In this document: positions 25,983-35,070 of the stretch, one piece after another
Layout: every line of letters starts with the position of its first letter
Numbering within the stretch: position 1 is the first letter of the stretch
From: Enterococcus saigonensis
GTDB taxonomy: Bacteria > Bacillota > Bacilli > Lactobacillales > Enterococcaceae
Assembly (NCBI RefSeq): GCF_011397115.1
Contig: NZ_AP022822.1
Coordinates: forward strand, 315,001 to 379,000
Length of the DNA stretch: 64,000 bases
Direction of reading: 5' to 3'
Translations under genes and position numbers: made by a program
The notes under the pieces: model-generated
The model's database searches: none
The model's input: only the letters and a program-made list of their open reading frames with translations
What the model was told of the DNA's origin: nothing

Positions 25983-26975
25983 TTGAAACTCAAAAAAACA
26001 ATTTTAACACTTTCACTTCTCGGAAGTTTATTTTTTTCTGCAACTGCTTTTGCTTCTGAAACAAGTGATAAATTAGCAACAGTAACAGCTGATGTGACAC
26101 AAAGTGAAGCAAAAATAAATGATTTTAAATCACAAATCAAAGATGTACAATCCCAACTTAAAATAAATGAAGAAACACAAGCTGCTTTAGTGCAACAATT
26201 AGATAAAGAAGTTGAAAAATTAGCAGATATAAAAGAAGCCTTGATCCAAAAAGAAGCACAACAAGCAGAAGTGGCAGCCTCTTTTTTAAGTTCTTCCCTT
26301 GATTTATTAAGTGGATTACAAGGAAAAGAACAAATTGAAGTGCAAGTAACAAAATTAAAAGAAGAACAAAGTAATCAACGCATTGAAGTTGCCTCATTGC
26401 AAGGAAAATTAACACAATTAAAACAGAGCAAGCAAGAATTAACGGCCAACGCAACAAATTTAGGCCAAGAACAGGCAGCTGTTGAAAAAGCAATCGTAGT
26501 AAAAAAAGCCACAATTGAAAAACTTGCTGCAAAAGTTAAAGCAGAAGAAGAAAAAGCGGCTAAAGTAGCGCAAACAGGTTTTGCTGCACCAATAGAAGGG
26601 AGTTTAAATGTCAGCAGTCCTTTTGGCTGGCGTCAAATGCCTTTAGGTGGCGGGACAGAACATCACGATGGCATTGATTTAACCGGTTCTACTGGCCAAA
26701 CAGTGATGGCAGCGCGAGATGGTGTTGTAATAGAAGCTGGTTTTGATGCTAGTTGTGGCAATCATGTGATTGTAAAACATGACAACGGCTATTACACGTA
26801 TTACTTTCATTTAACAACAATTGAAGTAAGTAATGGTGCTAATGTGAGTGTCGGTCAACGAATTGGTGGTATGGGAACCACAGGAAACTCCACTGGTGTT
26901 CATTTACACTTTGGTGTTGCAACAGGTATGTGGGAGGGCTTTGTTGATCCTGCGCCTTTAATTGGTGCTGCTTAA
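25983..26975 (+). CDS. Secreted EnvC-like M23 metallopeptidase / murein hydrolase
   Basis: A 330-residue exported protein. The signal peptide (about 1-24) ends in AFA. A long coiled coil (about 30-195) is rich in Gln, Glu and Lys, and a C-terminal LytM/M23 domain follows (about 200-330). The zinc ligands appear as HHDGID (HxxxD) and HLHF, with SPFGWRQMP at the domain start. Coiled coil plus LytM is the EnvC/PcsB-like plan used to control or perform septal peptidoglycan hydrolysis. All ligands are present, so it may be active. The start is TTG 25983 after AAAGGGG. A palindromic terminator follows. Confidence 0.88.
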   Translation: MKLKKTILTLSLLGSLFFSATAFASETSDKLATVTADVTQSEAKINDFKSQIKDVQSQLKINEETQAALVQQLDKEVEKLADIKEALIQKEAQQAEVAASFLSSSLDLLSGLQGKEQIEVQVTKLKEEQSNQRIEVASLQGKLTQLKQSKQELTANATNLGQEQAAVEKAIVVKKATIEKLAAKVKAEEEKAAKVAQTGFAAPIEGSLNVSSPFGWRQMPLGGGTEHHDGIDLTGSTGQTVMAARDGVVIEAGFDASCGNHVIVKHDNGYYTYYFHLTTIEVSNGANVSVGQRIGGMGTTGNSTGVHLHFGVATGMWEGFVDPAPLIGAA

Positions 26976-26987
26976 TAAAGTAAAATT

Positions 26988-27042
26988 AAAATACCCAACA
27001 ACTCTCAGGGGAAAATTTTTTCTGAAGGTTGTTGGGTATTTT
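26988..27042. terminator. Bidirectional terminator
   Basis: 15-bp stem AAAATACCCAACAAC/GTTGTTGGGTATTTT with a 25-nt loop, between convergent genes. Confidence 0.88.
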
Positions 27043-27079
27043 GCTAGTAAAATAGGATGTATTCATTTTGCTTTTCTTA

Positions 27080-27931
27080 CTACCATAAACCTGGGGTGGC
27101 GGTAATAATTAATTTTTCTTTAGAAAAAGGGTGTTCGATATGCATTTCACTCGCATGCAGCATTAAACGTGGTGCTTTTATCGAACCATATAATGGGTCG
27201 CCAATAATGGGATGACCAATACTTTTTAAGTGGACCCGAATTTGATGAGTACGCCCTGTCTCTAACTGACAATAAACTTGACTTTTTTTTCCTCCGTGAT
27301 GAACGGTTATGTGAGTGATAGCTGTTTGTCCATTTCGTTCATCAACAATCCGCTTACGGCGATCGTGACGATCACGACCAATTTTTTTCGTAATAGTTAA
27401 ATCATGGTCTAAATTGCCGGCAACTACAGCTTGATAGCGGCGGTAAATACTTTTTTGTTCCAATAATCGACCTAAAATAGGAAGTACTAATGGATTTTTA
27501 GCAAATAATATAGCACCGCTAGTCTCTTTGTCTAAACGATGAACAACATAGGGACGCTGATTTTTAACGGCTAAGTAGGCGGCTAAATCATTTAGAAGTG
27601 TATCGATTTCTTGGGGCTGATTGGGATGTGTTTTTACACCAGTTGGTTTATTCACCACAATCAAATGCTCATCTTCATATAAAACTGAGATTTTATTTTT
27701 ATTGCCTAAAGCAACTGTTTGATAGACGTAATCAGTGGGCTCAATAACTAGGGTAATGATATCGCCAGCTCGACAATGTTCATGAAACATGACAAATTCT
27801 CCGTTTTTGCGGACATTTTTTCGGGTACGTAAAAAATGACGGACTTTTCTAGGAACTAACCATTCTTTTTCTAATAGTTCACGAATCGTCATCTCTTTTT
27901 GATTTTTAGGTAGTGTTATCGCGTATTCCAT
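27080..27931 (-). CDS. RluD-family pseudouridine synthase
   Basis: A 283-residue protein with an N-terminal S4-like region (about 15-70, WLVPRKVRHFLRTRKNVRKNG) and an RluA/RluD catalytic domain. The motif HRLDKETSG carries the catalytic Asp (near residue 136), and ETGRTHQIRVHL is the second family block. Targets in the family are uridines of 23S rRNA or tRNA; which is not decidable here. AGAGGA precedes ATG 27931. Monocistronic, convergent with the M23 gene and divergent from the class A PBP. Confidence 0.88.
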   Translation of the reverse strand: MEYAITLPKNQKEMTIRELLEKEWLVPRKVRHFLRTRKNVRKNGEFVMFHEHCRAGDIITLVIEPTDYVYQTVALGNKNKISVLYEDEHLIVVNKPTGVKTHPNQPQEIDTLLNDLAAYLAVKNQRPYVVHRLDKETSGAILFAKNPLVLPILGRLLEQKSIYRRYQAVVAGNLDHDLTITKKIGRDRHDRRKRIVDERNGQTAITHITVHHGGKKSQVYCQLETGRTHQIRVHLKSIGHPIIGDPLYGSIKAPRLMLHASEMHIEHPFSKEKLIITATPGLW

Positions 27932-28124
27932 CGCAGTCCTCTTTTCATATTTCTTAAACTATGCTTTATTTTAAAAGATATTTAAGAAAAATGTAACGAA
28001 TTACTGCATTTTCTTTGCTAAAATGTGCTAGATTTAGTTAAATATGCTATTTTCAGTCTAAAGACGCAGGTCAGCGCGAGACTTTCCTGTTAAACTGACA
28101 CAAATTAAATGAGTGGAGATTGTT

Positions 28125-30278
28125 ATGGACGCAAAAGAAATTTGGAAAAAAATTAAAGAGGCGCTATTATCTTTTTGGCAATGGCTGAAGCCTTATTTAC
28201 AGCAATTGCATCACTGGCGTAAACGGGTATGGAAAAAATATCATGTGAATAAAATTATTATCCTGTTAGGTTTGGTCGCAGTTCTAGTGACTAGCAGTTA
28301 CTTATTTTACTTATCCAAACAAGTCGATGTTGACCGTCTGCAATCAGATTTGAAGAACACGACAGTCATTTATGATAAAGATGGCGATACTGCTGGGAAA
28401 TTAAGTTCTGGTAAGGGGACGTATGTTGAAATTGACAAAATTTCTCCTAATATTGTTAATGCCGTAGTTTCAACAGAAGATCGTAATTTTTATCATCACC
28501 ATGGATTTGATATAAAAGGGATTGCTCGGGCAGCAGTTAGAGCAGTGATTAATCGCAACACTTCCGGAGGCGGTGGGAGTACCATTACCCAACAATTAGC
28601 TAAAAATGCTTATTTAACTTTGGATCAGACTTTTAGTCGTAAAGCAAAAGAACTTTTCTTGGCGATTGAGATTGAAAAAAAGTACACCAAAGACCAAATT
28701 TTAACGATGTATTTGAACAACGCTTATTTTGGTAATGGTGTGTGGGGTGTGCAGGACGCTTCTAAGAAATACTTTGGCGTTAATGCCAGTGAACTGGAAT
28801 TAAGTGAAGCGGCAACACTAGCTGGGATGTTAAAAGGACCTAACATTTATAATCCAATTGACCACCCTGATTTAGCTAATCAGCGCCGAAATGTTGTTTT
28901 AAGTGTAATGGTAGATAATGGGAAGATCACCAAAGAACAGGAAAAACAAGTTGAACAAACCAATATAGCAGATTCCTTATATGATGCGTATGATAATGAA
29001 GATAGTGGAAATAATTATCCTTACTTTATTGATGCTATCTTAGATGAGGCAGAAGCAAAATATGATATTGACGACTCTGATATTTTAACAAAGGGTTATA
29101 AAGTTTATACGACGTTGGATCAACAACAACAAATTCAGATGCAAAACGTTTATGAGAATGCCAATAATTTTCCAGCTAATGCTACTGATGGCGCTATGCC
29201 ACAGTCAGGTTCAGTTTCAATGGATCCAAATACCGGCGGAATTCGAGCATTAGTGGGGAGACGAGGAGAGCATACTTTTCGAGGCTTTAACTTTGCTACT
29301 CAGATGAAGCGTTCACCTGGTTCGACGATTAAGCCAATTAGTGTCTATACACCGGCACTAGAAGCAGGATATAAACCAGATAGTATTTTAAAAGATGAAA
29401 AACTGAAATTTTATGATGTAAAAAATTATGATGGTACCTATTCCGGTGAGGTGCCGATGTATCAATCGGTGGCTTGGAGTTTGAATGCACCGGCTGTTTG
29501 GTTACTTCATGAAATTGGGATTGATAAAGGATTCAAAAAGGCACAAGAATTTGGTCTTTCACTAACAGAAAAAGACAAATATTGGGGTGGGGTTGCCTTA
29601 GGTGGTCTAGAAAAAGGAGAATCCCCAATGACTATGGCTGCAGCGTATGGTGTTTTTGCCAATGGGGGACAACTTTACACGCCACATGTTATCACTAAGA
29701 TTGTAGATTCTAAAGGTACCGTTATTGTCGACAATACTAAGCCAAAAGGCAAACGTGTTATCTCAGAAGAAACAGCCAATCAGATGACAAGTATGTTATT
29801 GGGAACATTTTCAAATGGGACTGCTGCCCAAGCCAATCCTGGGTATACAATGGCAGGTAAAACAGGAACAACAGAAACGAACTTTGATTCTAGTAAAGCT
29901 AACGATCAATGGATTGTAGGCTATACGCCAAATGTGGTAATTGCGACTTGGTTAGGATTTGAACAAAGTAGCAAGGATCATTATTTATCGGGTACGAGTG
30001 GCGATGTAGTTGGTAAAATTTTTCAAGCTGAAGCGGCTAATATTTTGCCTCATGTCAAGGAGTCTGGTTTTGCCGTAGCCGACGCTTATCAAACGAATGG
30101 AAAAGTTGTCGCTGCTGATGAAGTCAATCGTGATCAAAGTAGTGAAAACGATTGGAGCAAAACGGTCGATGATTTCGCAGAAAAAGCAAAAGATGGTTTA
30201 AGTGAAATCGGTGGTAAAGTAAAAGAAGGTGCAAAACGGGTCTTTCAAGATATTTGGGGTAAACTAAATGGTAACTAA
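28125..30278 (+). CDS. pbp2A: Class A penicillin-binding protein (transglycosylase/transpeptidase)
   Basis: A bifunctional peptidoglycan synthase of 717 residues. A cytosolic basic stretch (1-45) precedes one membrane segment (about 47-66). The GT51 domain has catalytic Glu near 118 in STEDRNFYHHHG and the GGSTITQQLAKN motif. The transpeptidase domain has the STIK tetrad with Ser400, the SLN triad (WSLNAP) and KTGT at 579-582. It polymerises lipid II and crosslinks the stems outside the membrane. ATG 28125 follows GTGGAG; GTG 28113 is less likely. The YlbF-family gene downstream matches the neighbourhood I recall for enterococcal pbp2A, hence the symbol, which is less certain than the function. 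Confidence 0.92.
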   Translation: MDAKEIWKKIKEALLSFWQWLKPYLQQLHHWRKRVWKKYHVNKIIILLGLVAVLVTSSYLFYLSKQVDVDRLQSDLKNTTVIYDKDGDTAGKLSSGKGTYVEIDKISPNIVNAVVSTEDRNFYHHHGFDIKGIARAAVRAVINRNTSGGGGSTITQQLAKNAYLTLDQTFSRKAKELFLAIEIEKKYTKDQILTMYLNNAYFGNGVWGVQDASKKYFGVNASELELSEAATLAGMLKGPNIYNPIDHPDLANQRRNVVLSVMVDNGKITKEQEKQVEQTNIADSLYDAYDNEDSGNNYPYFIDAILDEAEAKYDIDDSDILTKGYKVYTTLDQQQQIQMQNVYENANNFPANATDGAMPQSGSVSMDPNTGGIRALVGRRGEHTFRGFNFATQMKRSPGSTIKPISVYTPALEAGYKPDSILKDEKLKFYDVKNYDGTYSGEVPMYQSVAWSLNAPAVWLLHEIGIDKGFKKAQEFGLSLTEKDKYWGGVALGGLEKGESPMTMAAAYGVFANGGQLYTPHVITKIVDSKGTVIVDNTKPKGKRVISEETANQMTSMLLGTFSNGTAAQANPGYTMAGKTGTTETNFDSSKANDQWIVGYTPNVVIATWLGFEQSSKDHYLSGTSGDVVGKIFQAEAANILPHVKESGFAVADAYQTNGKVVAADEVNRDQSSENDWSKTVDDFAEKAKDGLSEIGGKVKEGAKRVFQDIWGKLNGN

Positions 30279-30328
30279 TTTTTTTATGTTACAATAAAGC
30301 ATATCAAATAAAAGCGAGGTTACAAATC

Positions 30329-30667
30329 ATGGCAAATATTTATGATACAGCAAATCAATTAGAACGAGAAATTCGTGAATCGCAACAATTTGGCGACTTA
30401 AAAGCATCTTTTGATCGCTTGAAAGAAAATCAAGAAGCACATGCTTTATTTCAAGAATTCCAACAATTGCAACAAGGTTTGCATGAAAAAATGATGTCAG
30501 GTGAAGAAATTTCCGAAGAGGATGCAAAAAAAGCGCAAGAATTAGCTGAAAAAGTACAAAAGGAAGACTTAATTAATGAATTAATGCAAAAAGAACAAGC
30601 TTTTAGTGCTGTTGTCAATGACTTAAACCGCATTATCATGGGCCCTGTTCATGAATTATATAATTAA
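30329..30667 (+). CDS. YlbF/YmcA-family protein (UPF0342)
   Basis: A 112-residue, almost entirely helical, charged protein (MANIYDTANQLEREIRESQQ at the start) of the YlbF/YmcA/YheA group. In B. subtilis, YlbF and YmcA are part of a complex that affects RNase Y processing and development; YheA-type members like this are uncharacterised. AGCGAGG lies upstream of ATG 30329. It lies 50 bases after the PBP gene and may be cotranscribed with it. Confidence 0.85.
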   Translation: MANIYDTANQLEREIRESQQFGDLKASFDRLKENQEAHALFQEFQQLQQGLHEKMMSGEEISEEDAKKAQELAEKVQKEDLINELMQKEQAFSAVVNDLNRIIMGPVHELYN

Positions 30668-30702
30668 AAAATAGGATGGGGCTAGCCTCATCCTATTTTT
30701 TA
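30664..30702 (+). terminator. Terminator after the YlbF-family gene
   Basis: Stem AAAATAGGATG-GGGCT / AGCCT-CATCCTATTTT followed by T. It reads well in both directions. Confidence 0.85.
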
Positions 30703-30727
30703 TGCGTGTCCTTAAATAAATTGATAA

Positions 30728-31351
30728 CTATGCTTTAATTTTATAACGCAATAATGTTTGTAATTTTTCTGGTTGTGTTCGACGAAAATCGTTTAGGTAG
30801 ATTTCTCGGTGCCAGTAATCACCCATCATCACGGTCTTAGTTAACTTGTTTTCAGCTAGAAAGTTCTCCATCTGATTAAATGTTTTGGTTTCTGTATCAA
30901 AGGTACCAGTATGGATCATTTGTAAAACTTGTCCTTCTTCATAGACTTCCCATTTCACATCGTCAAAATAAGGATTTTCTTTTTTGATTAAGGTTTTTGT
31001 CTTAATCGCATTGAAAAAGTCTTCTGTTACAAACCCGGGTTGGCGGAGCATAATTTTATATTTTAAAGCATCTTTATTTAGATTTTCGCCTTTTGATCCA
31101 TCAGTGGTAGTCCAAACACCTTCCAAGGGATAAACGCGATAATCAATTGACTCGCCTAGAGCGCCTTTTTTTATGGCCATTTTAATACCATAGGCAATTG
31201 GAAAAAGTGCGCTAATCTTTTTTGTAAACAAGGAATCATTGGGATTGCCACAGCCTGTTAAAGTGATAAATTGTTGTGATGGAATTGTGATTATAGTTGG
31301 TTTTTTTGCAGTATATAGTGTTTTTTCCTGCTTGCTCCAATCAATTTTCAT
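30728..31351 (-). CDS. GyrI-like small-molecule-binding protein
   Basis: A 207-residue cytosolic protein of the GyrI-like/SOUL-type binding fold: an N-terminal strand with IPSQQFITLTGCGNP, a central YRVYPLEGVW, and a C-terminal GDYWHREIYLNDFRR. Such domains bind hydrophobic ligands, and some inhibit DNA gyrase or hydrolyse cyclopropanoid compounds. The start ATG overlaps the stop of the upstream regulator gene by 11 bases, with AAAGGAG inside that gene's end, so translation is coupled. A GyrI-like domain also forms the C-terminus of the AraC-type regulator at 61638. Confidence 0.82.
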   Translation of the reverse strand: MKIDWSKQEKTLYTAKKPTIITIPSQQFITLTGCGNPNDSLFTKKISALFPIAYGIKMAIKKGALGESIDYRVYPLEGVWTTTDGSKGENLNKDALKYKIMLRQPGFVTEDFFNAIKTKTLIKKENPYFDDVKWEVYEEGQVLQMIHTGTFDTETKTFNQMENFLAENKLTKTVMMGDYWHREIYLNDFRRTQPEKLQTLLRYKIKA

Positions 31352-32399
31352 AATTTTCTCCTTTAAGTGATCTTGTGGAATCTCGGGGAATTAATTTTAC
31401 TGGAATTTTAGTATCTCCAGGGATTTTTTCTTCTTGCAGCCAGGCCAATAACAGTTTTGCAGCATTTTGACCAATCCTACTAAAATCCTGAAAAACAGTG
31501 GTTAAAGCAGGATCAAAAAAACGTGCTGCTTGTGTATCATCAAAGCCTGAGACTGATAATTCAGCGGGGATATGCCAATTTTGTTGGCGCAGCTGTTGAA
31601 TTGCGCGTAGTGCAAACAAATCATTTTCACAGACTAAGGCTGTTATTTTGTTTTCCCGTAAATAATGATTAAGGCCAGCCCCGGTTAAATAAGTATCCTC
31701 TAAATGAGTATGGAAAATTACTTTTTCTTCTGTTAAGGCCCGAAAATACCCAAAGTAGCGTTGCCGCGTTGATTGAGGATGGTTTTTATCTCCAAAATAA
31801 TAGGCAATTTTTTGATGTCCTAATTGTAGTAAGTGTTTGGTCGCAAGATATCCCCCTACTTCATTGTCTGCAGTAACCGCAGCAAAAGGTAAGTCGGGGA
31901 TTTTTTTATCCAAAATAATAGTAGGAAAAGACTGTAAAGCCAGAGAAATAAGTAAATCTAAATGTGCTTCTTGATTACGAGCGTAGTAAATTAATCCATC
32001 AAATTCTGTTGTTATGTCAGTTGCAGTACGATGAGTTAAAAAATCAAAATTAGTTAAGAGTACATCTATTTTTTTAGCCTGTAAAACATTCATAACTCCT
32101 TCGCTCAAAGGGGCAATGGAGAGTTCTGTGCTTTCTTCTAATGGTAAAATTAATAGAATTCGACGTGGTTGTGTCCGCTTTTCTGGAAGTTCTTTGACAA
32201 AGCTCCCGCTACCTTGAATACGTTTGATTAAACCTTCTTGTTCCAAGTCAGTTAATGCTCGCTTGGCTGTAATCCGACTGACGTGATATATGTCAGAAAG
32301 TTCTTTTTCGGTAGGTAATTTATTACCTGAAGGAAGTTTTCCAATTAGAATTTGCGCTTTTAAATCGTTTTTTATTTTTTGATAGAGCGGCTGGCTCAC
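31341..32399 (-). CDS. GntR-type regulator with LacI-like sensor domain (AraR-like)
   Basis: A 352-residue repressor-type protein. It has an N-terminal GntR winged helix (1-70: LPSGNKLPTEKELSDIYHVS) fused to a periplasmic-binding-protein-like sugar sensor (about 78-345), the AraR domain plan. The sensor suggests a sugar ligand. GTG 32399 follows TAGGAGG by 8 bases. It is divergent from the fructokinase gene and shares with it two TTGATATATCAA-like palindromes, so it probably represses both itself and the kinase. The overlapping GyrI-like gene downstream is an unusual partner. Confidence 0.88.
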   Translation of the reverse strand: MSQPLYQKIKNDLKAQILIGKLPSGNKLPTEKELSDIYHVSRITAKRALTDLEQEGLIKRIQGSGSFVKELPEKRTQPRRILLILPLEESTELSIAPLSEGVMNVLQAKKIDVLLTNFDFLTHRTATDITTEFDGLIYYARNQEAHLDLLISLALQSFPTIILDKKIPDLPFAAVTADNEVGGYLATKHLLQLGHQKIAYYFGDKNHPQSTRQRYFGYFRALTEEKVIFHTHLEDTYLTGAGLNHYLRENKITALVCENDLFALRAIQQLRQQNWHIPAELSVSGFDDTQAARFFDPALTTVFQDFSRIGQNAAKLLLAWLQEEKIPGDTKIPVKLIPRDSTRSLKGENYEN

Positions 32400-32428
32400 G
32401 TTTGCTACCTCCTATCTACTTCTATTTT

Positions 32429-32441
32429 TTGATATATTCAA
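32429..32441. promoter_or_regulatory. Operator-like palindrome, site 1
   Basis: TTGATATATTCAA lies 30 bases upstream of the GntR/LacI-type gene. It differs by a one-base insertion from the perfect site at 32541. Confidence 0.5.
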
Positions 32442-32540
32442 TTAGTATGATAGCATATTATTTTTTGCTCTTACAGAATTAAAAATATCTTTTGAAAGCG
32501 TAGACATGTAGTGATTATCAAAGTATAATCATTTTATAAA

Positions 32541-32552
32541 TTGATATATCAA
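32541..32552. promoter_or_regulatory. Operator-like palindrome, site 2
   Basis: Perfect 12-base palindrome TTGATATATCAA, 26 bases before the fructokinase -35 element. Confidence 0.55.
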
Positions 32553-32577
32553 ATTTAATATTTTTTTTAAAAGAAAA

Positions 32578-32606
32578 TTGAGACAAGGTTCACGCTTTTT
32601 GATAAT
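32578..32606 (+). promoter_or_regulatory. Fructokinase promoter
   Basis: TTGAGA (32578-32583), 17-base spacer, GATAAT (32601-32606), about 42 bases before the start codon. A half-site TTTTTGATA overlaps the -10. Confidence 0.7.
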
Positions 32607-32647
32607 GGTAAAATACGTGCACCAATTTCAAATTAGGAGGATGTAAA

Positions 32648-33514
32648 ATGTATTACGGTGGTATTGAAGCAGGCGGGACAAAATTTATCTGTGCTGTCAG
32701 TGATGAGCAACAAAATATTGTGGCAAAAACGAGTATTCCTACAACCACCCCGGCAGAAACTTTACAAGCCACGTTTGATTTTTTTGATCAATATGAAATC
32801 AGTGCAATGGGCATTGGATCATTTGGACCGATTGGAATTAATGAGGATAAAGATAATTATGGCTATATCTTGGCAACACCAAAACCAGGGTGGTCTGAGT
32901 TTGATTTCTTAGGTCAAATGAAAGAAAAATACGATATTCCTTTTGTCTGGACGACAGATGTCAATGCAGCAGCATATGGTGAACTAAAAAAAGGAGCAGC
33001 TCAAGGTAAAAATAGCTGTATTTACTTAACAGTAGGTACAGGAATCGGGGGCGGTGTTGTAATTGATGGTAAAATCTTCTCTGGAATCAATCATCCAGAA
33101 ATGGGACATGTGCATGTAAAACGTCATCCGGATGATGAATATGAAGGAAAGTGTCCGTATCATAAGGACTGTTTAGAAGGTCTAGCAGCAGGACCAAGTC
33201 TTGAAGCAAGAACTGGCATTAAAGGTCAAGATTTACCAGAAGATCATCCAATTTGGGAAATCCAAGCGTATTATATTGCGCAAGCATTAATGAGTTATGT
33301 TTTAACATTAGCACCAGAACGAATTATTTTAGGTGGTGGTGTGATGAACCAAGATCATTTATTAATGAAAATTAGACAAAGTTTTGTGGAGCAAGTCGCC
33401 GGTTATGTGGAAACACCGCCAGTTAGTGAATATATTGTCCGTTGGGGTTTACCAAATGAAAGTGGCATCACAGGTTGTTTATTATTAGCAGAAGATGCTA
33501 TAAAAACAAAATAA
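32648..33514 (+). CDS. scrK: Fructokinase, zinc-type ROK family
   Basis: A 288-residue ROK kinase, phosphorylating fructose (or a related ketose) to the 6-phosphate with ATP. An N-terminal phosphate loop (GGIEAGGTKF), the VGTGIGGG motif and a zinc-binding block (HPEMGHVHVKRHPDDEYEGKCPYHKDCLEG split as H..C..H..C, about residues 153-182) are all visible. AATTAGGAGG precedes ATG 32648. It stands alone, without the PTS or sucrase usually linked to scrK, and is probably regulated by the divergent GntR/LacI-type repressor. Mannose is a possible second substrate. Confidence 0.9.
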   Translation: MYYGGIEAGGTKFICAVSDEQQNIVAKTSIPTTTPAETLQATFDFFDQYEISAMGIGSFGPIGINEDKDNYGYILATPKPGWSEFDFLGQMKEKYDIPFVWTTDVNAAAYGELKKGAAQGKNSCIYLTVGTGIGGGVVIDGKIFSGINHPEMGHVHVKRHPDDEYEGKCPYHKDCLEGLAAGPSLEARTGIKGQDLPEDHPIWEIQAYYIAQALMSYVLTLAPERIILGGGVMNQDHLLMKIRQSFVEQVAGYVETPPVSEYIVRWGLPNESGITGCLLLAEDAIKTK

Positions 33515-33528
33515 ATAAGAAAAATAAG

Positions 33529-33585
33529 TCAAACAATCTTGTAGCAAGTAGTGAAGTGATACTATTTGTTACAAGGTTGTTTATT
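33529..33585 (+). terminator. Fructokinase terminator
   Basis: About 20-bp stem with G-T pairs (AAACAATCTTGTAGCAA with TTGTTACAAGGTTGTTT) followed by ATTTT. Confidence 0.75.
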
Positions 33586-33592
33586 TTGATTC

Positions 33593-33885
33593 ACATTTTG
33601 TACCATGTAAAAGCAGTAACGCAATAGATTAAAAAGAAATTTAAGCTAGTTTTACATCATTCAGCTAAACACCATTAAAAAAATGACAGCTTTTTTTTAT
33701 GTACTTCTTTTAATGACAAAAGGCGAACAAGTTTTCGTATTATGGGTGACGGAACACGGGAGAAATGTTATGATATAAAGGAATTTACAGTTTTTTTACC
33801 AAATGAATTAGGGTGCTTTAAAATCTGTAAACAACTTCTTTATTTGAAATATGAAGTGAAATTATGAAATAAGGAGGGCGTTATC
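33593..33885. other. Intergenic stretch before yhaO
   Basis: About 290 AT-rich bases. The segment TATGATATAAAGG at 33769-33781 could contain a -10 for the yhaONM operon. No hairpin, repeat or reading frame with a ribosome-binding site was found. Confidence 0.4.
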
Positions 33886-35070
33886 ATGCGCTTTATCCAT
33901 GTTGCTGATTTGCATTTTGACCGCACTTTTGAGGGAGTCCCAAAAGAACTTCCAGCTGATTTTTTAAAAAAGTTAAATCAAGCGAATGAAAAAACTTTAA
34001 AAAATATTATTACCAGCGCTATTAATCAAAACGTGGATTTTGTCATTTTTGCTGGAGATACCTTTCATCAAAAGAATCCATCTTTGAAAAATCAGCAGTT
34101 ATTAATGCAGCAATTTCAGCGATTAGAACAGGTGGAAATCCCGGTATATTTAATTTTTGGTAATCACGATTATTATGATGAGAATCGTTACTGGTTTTCA
34201 TTTCCTAAAAATGTAGTATTGTTTGAAGAAGAAAAAGTGAAAAGCTTTATTGCGACTACGCAAGCGGGGGAACGTTATGCGGTATCGGGGTTTAGCTATC
34301 GTCAGCAATATTTGCATAAATCCATGACCCAAGAATTTCCCATGCGCAATTCACAAGTTGACTATCATATTGGACTTTATCATGGGGATGTTCAAGATGC
34401 CAACTTTGCACCGTTTAACCTTAGTGAATTGAAAAGTAAAAATTATGATTATTGGGCATTGGGACACATTCATCAACCGACGCAATTAAGTGAAGAAATT
34501 ATTTATCCAGGAACACCACAAGGGCATACGAAAAAAGAGCTTGATTTGGGTAATGTTCTCTTAGTGGATTTGTCAGGGGATAAAGTCAATTTAAAGGAAA
34601 TTCCTGTTGCTGCAGTGCGTTGGCAAAAAAGCGTAATTTCCTTAGCCCACTGTGAGAATAATGCAACAGTCTTAAATTATTTAAAAGAACAATTGACACC
34701 GCTGGCAACAGCGCAGACGAGGTTGCTCGAAATTACATTGACAGAAACACAACACTTGGTTAATTTTGCCGATATGATTGTAAATGGTCAGCTGCAAGAT
34801 TTATTAAATCAACAATGGCCTGCACAAATTTTTGTTCATAAATTGGCAGTACAAGAAACAAAAGCAAAGATTTCATTACCTGCAAGTGATTTATTAAAAA
34901 AACAATTGTTACAAGAATTTAGCCACAGCGAAATTTTTAAAGAAGTTTTAGCCGATCTTGCTACAAATAAAATTACCGCAGCTTTGTTGGAAGACGATGA
35001 ATTTTGCCAAGAAGTGTTGGAACAAGTCACCGAAGAATTAGATCAGCAATTTGAATGGGGGCAAAAGTAA
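33886..35070 (+). CDS. yhaO: YhaO-type DNA repair exonuclease (SbcD-like metallophosphoesterase)
   Basis: A 394-residue calcineurin-like phosphoesterase with the metal-ligand series DLHFD (about 8-12), GDTFHQ (about 56), GNHDYY (about 95) and GHIHQ (about 186). It corresponds to the nuclease partner of the YhaN ATPase, analogous to SbcD with SbcC or Mre11 with Rad50. AAGGAGG precedes ATG 33886. Its stop overlaps the yhaN start as TAATG, and the order yhaO-yhaN-yhaM matches B. subtilis. The likely role is processing DNA ends or hairpins in the cytosol. Confidence 0.9.
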   Translation: MRFIHVADLHFDRTFEGVPKELPADFLKKLNQANEKTLKNIITSAINQNVDFVIFAGDTFHQKNPSLKNQQLLMQQFQRLEQVEIPVYLIFGNHDYYDENRYWFSFPKNVVLFEEEKVKSFIATTQAGERYAVSGFSYRQQYLHKSMTQEFPMRNSQVDYHIGLYHGDVQDANFAPFNLSELKSKNYDYWALGHIHQPTQLSEEIIYPGTPQGHTKKELDLGNVLLVDLSGDKVNLKEIPVAAVRWQKSVISLAHCENNATVLNYLKEQLTPLATAQTRLLEITLTETQHLVNFADMIVNGQLQDLLNQQWPAQIFVHKLAVQETKAKISLPASDLLKKQLLQEFSHSEIFKEVLADLATNKITAALLEDDEFCQEVLEQVTEELDQQFEWGQK

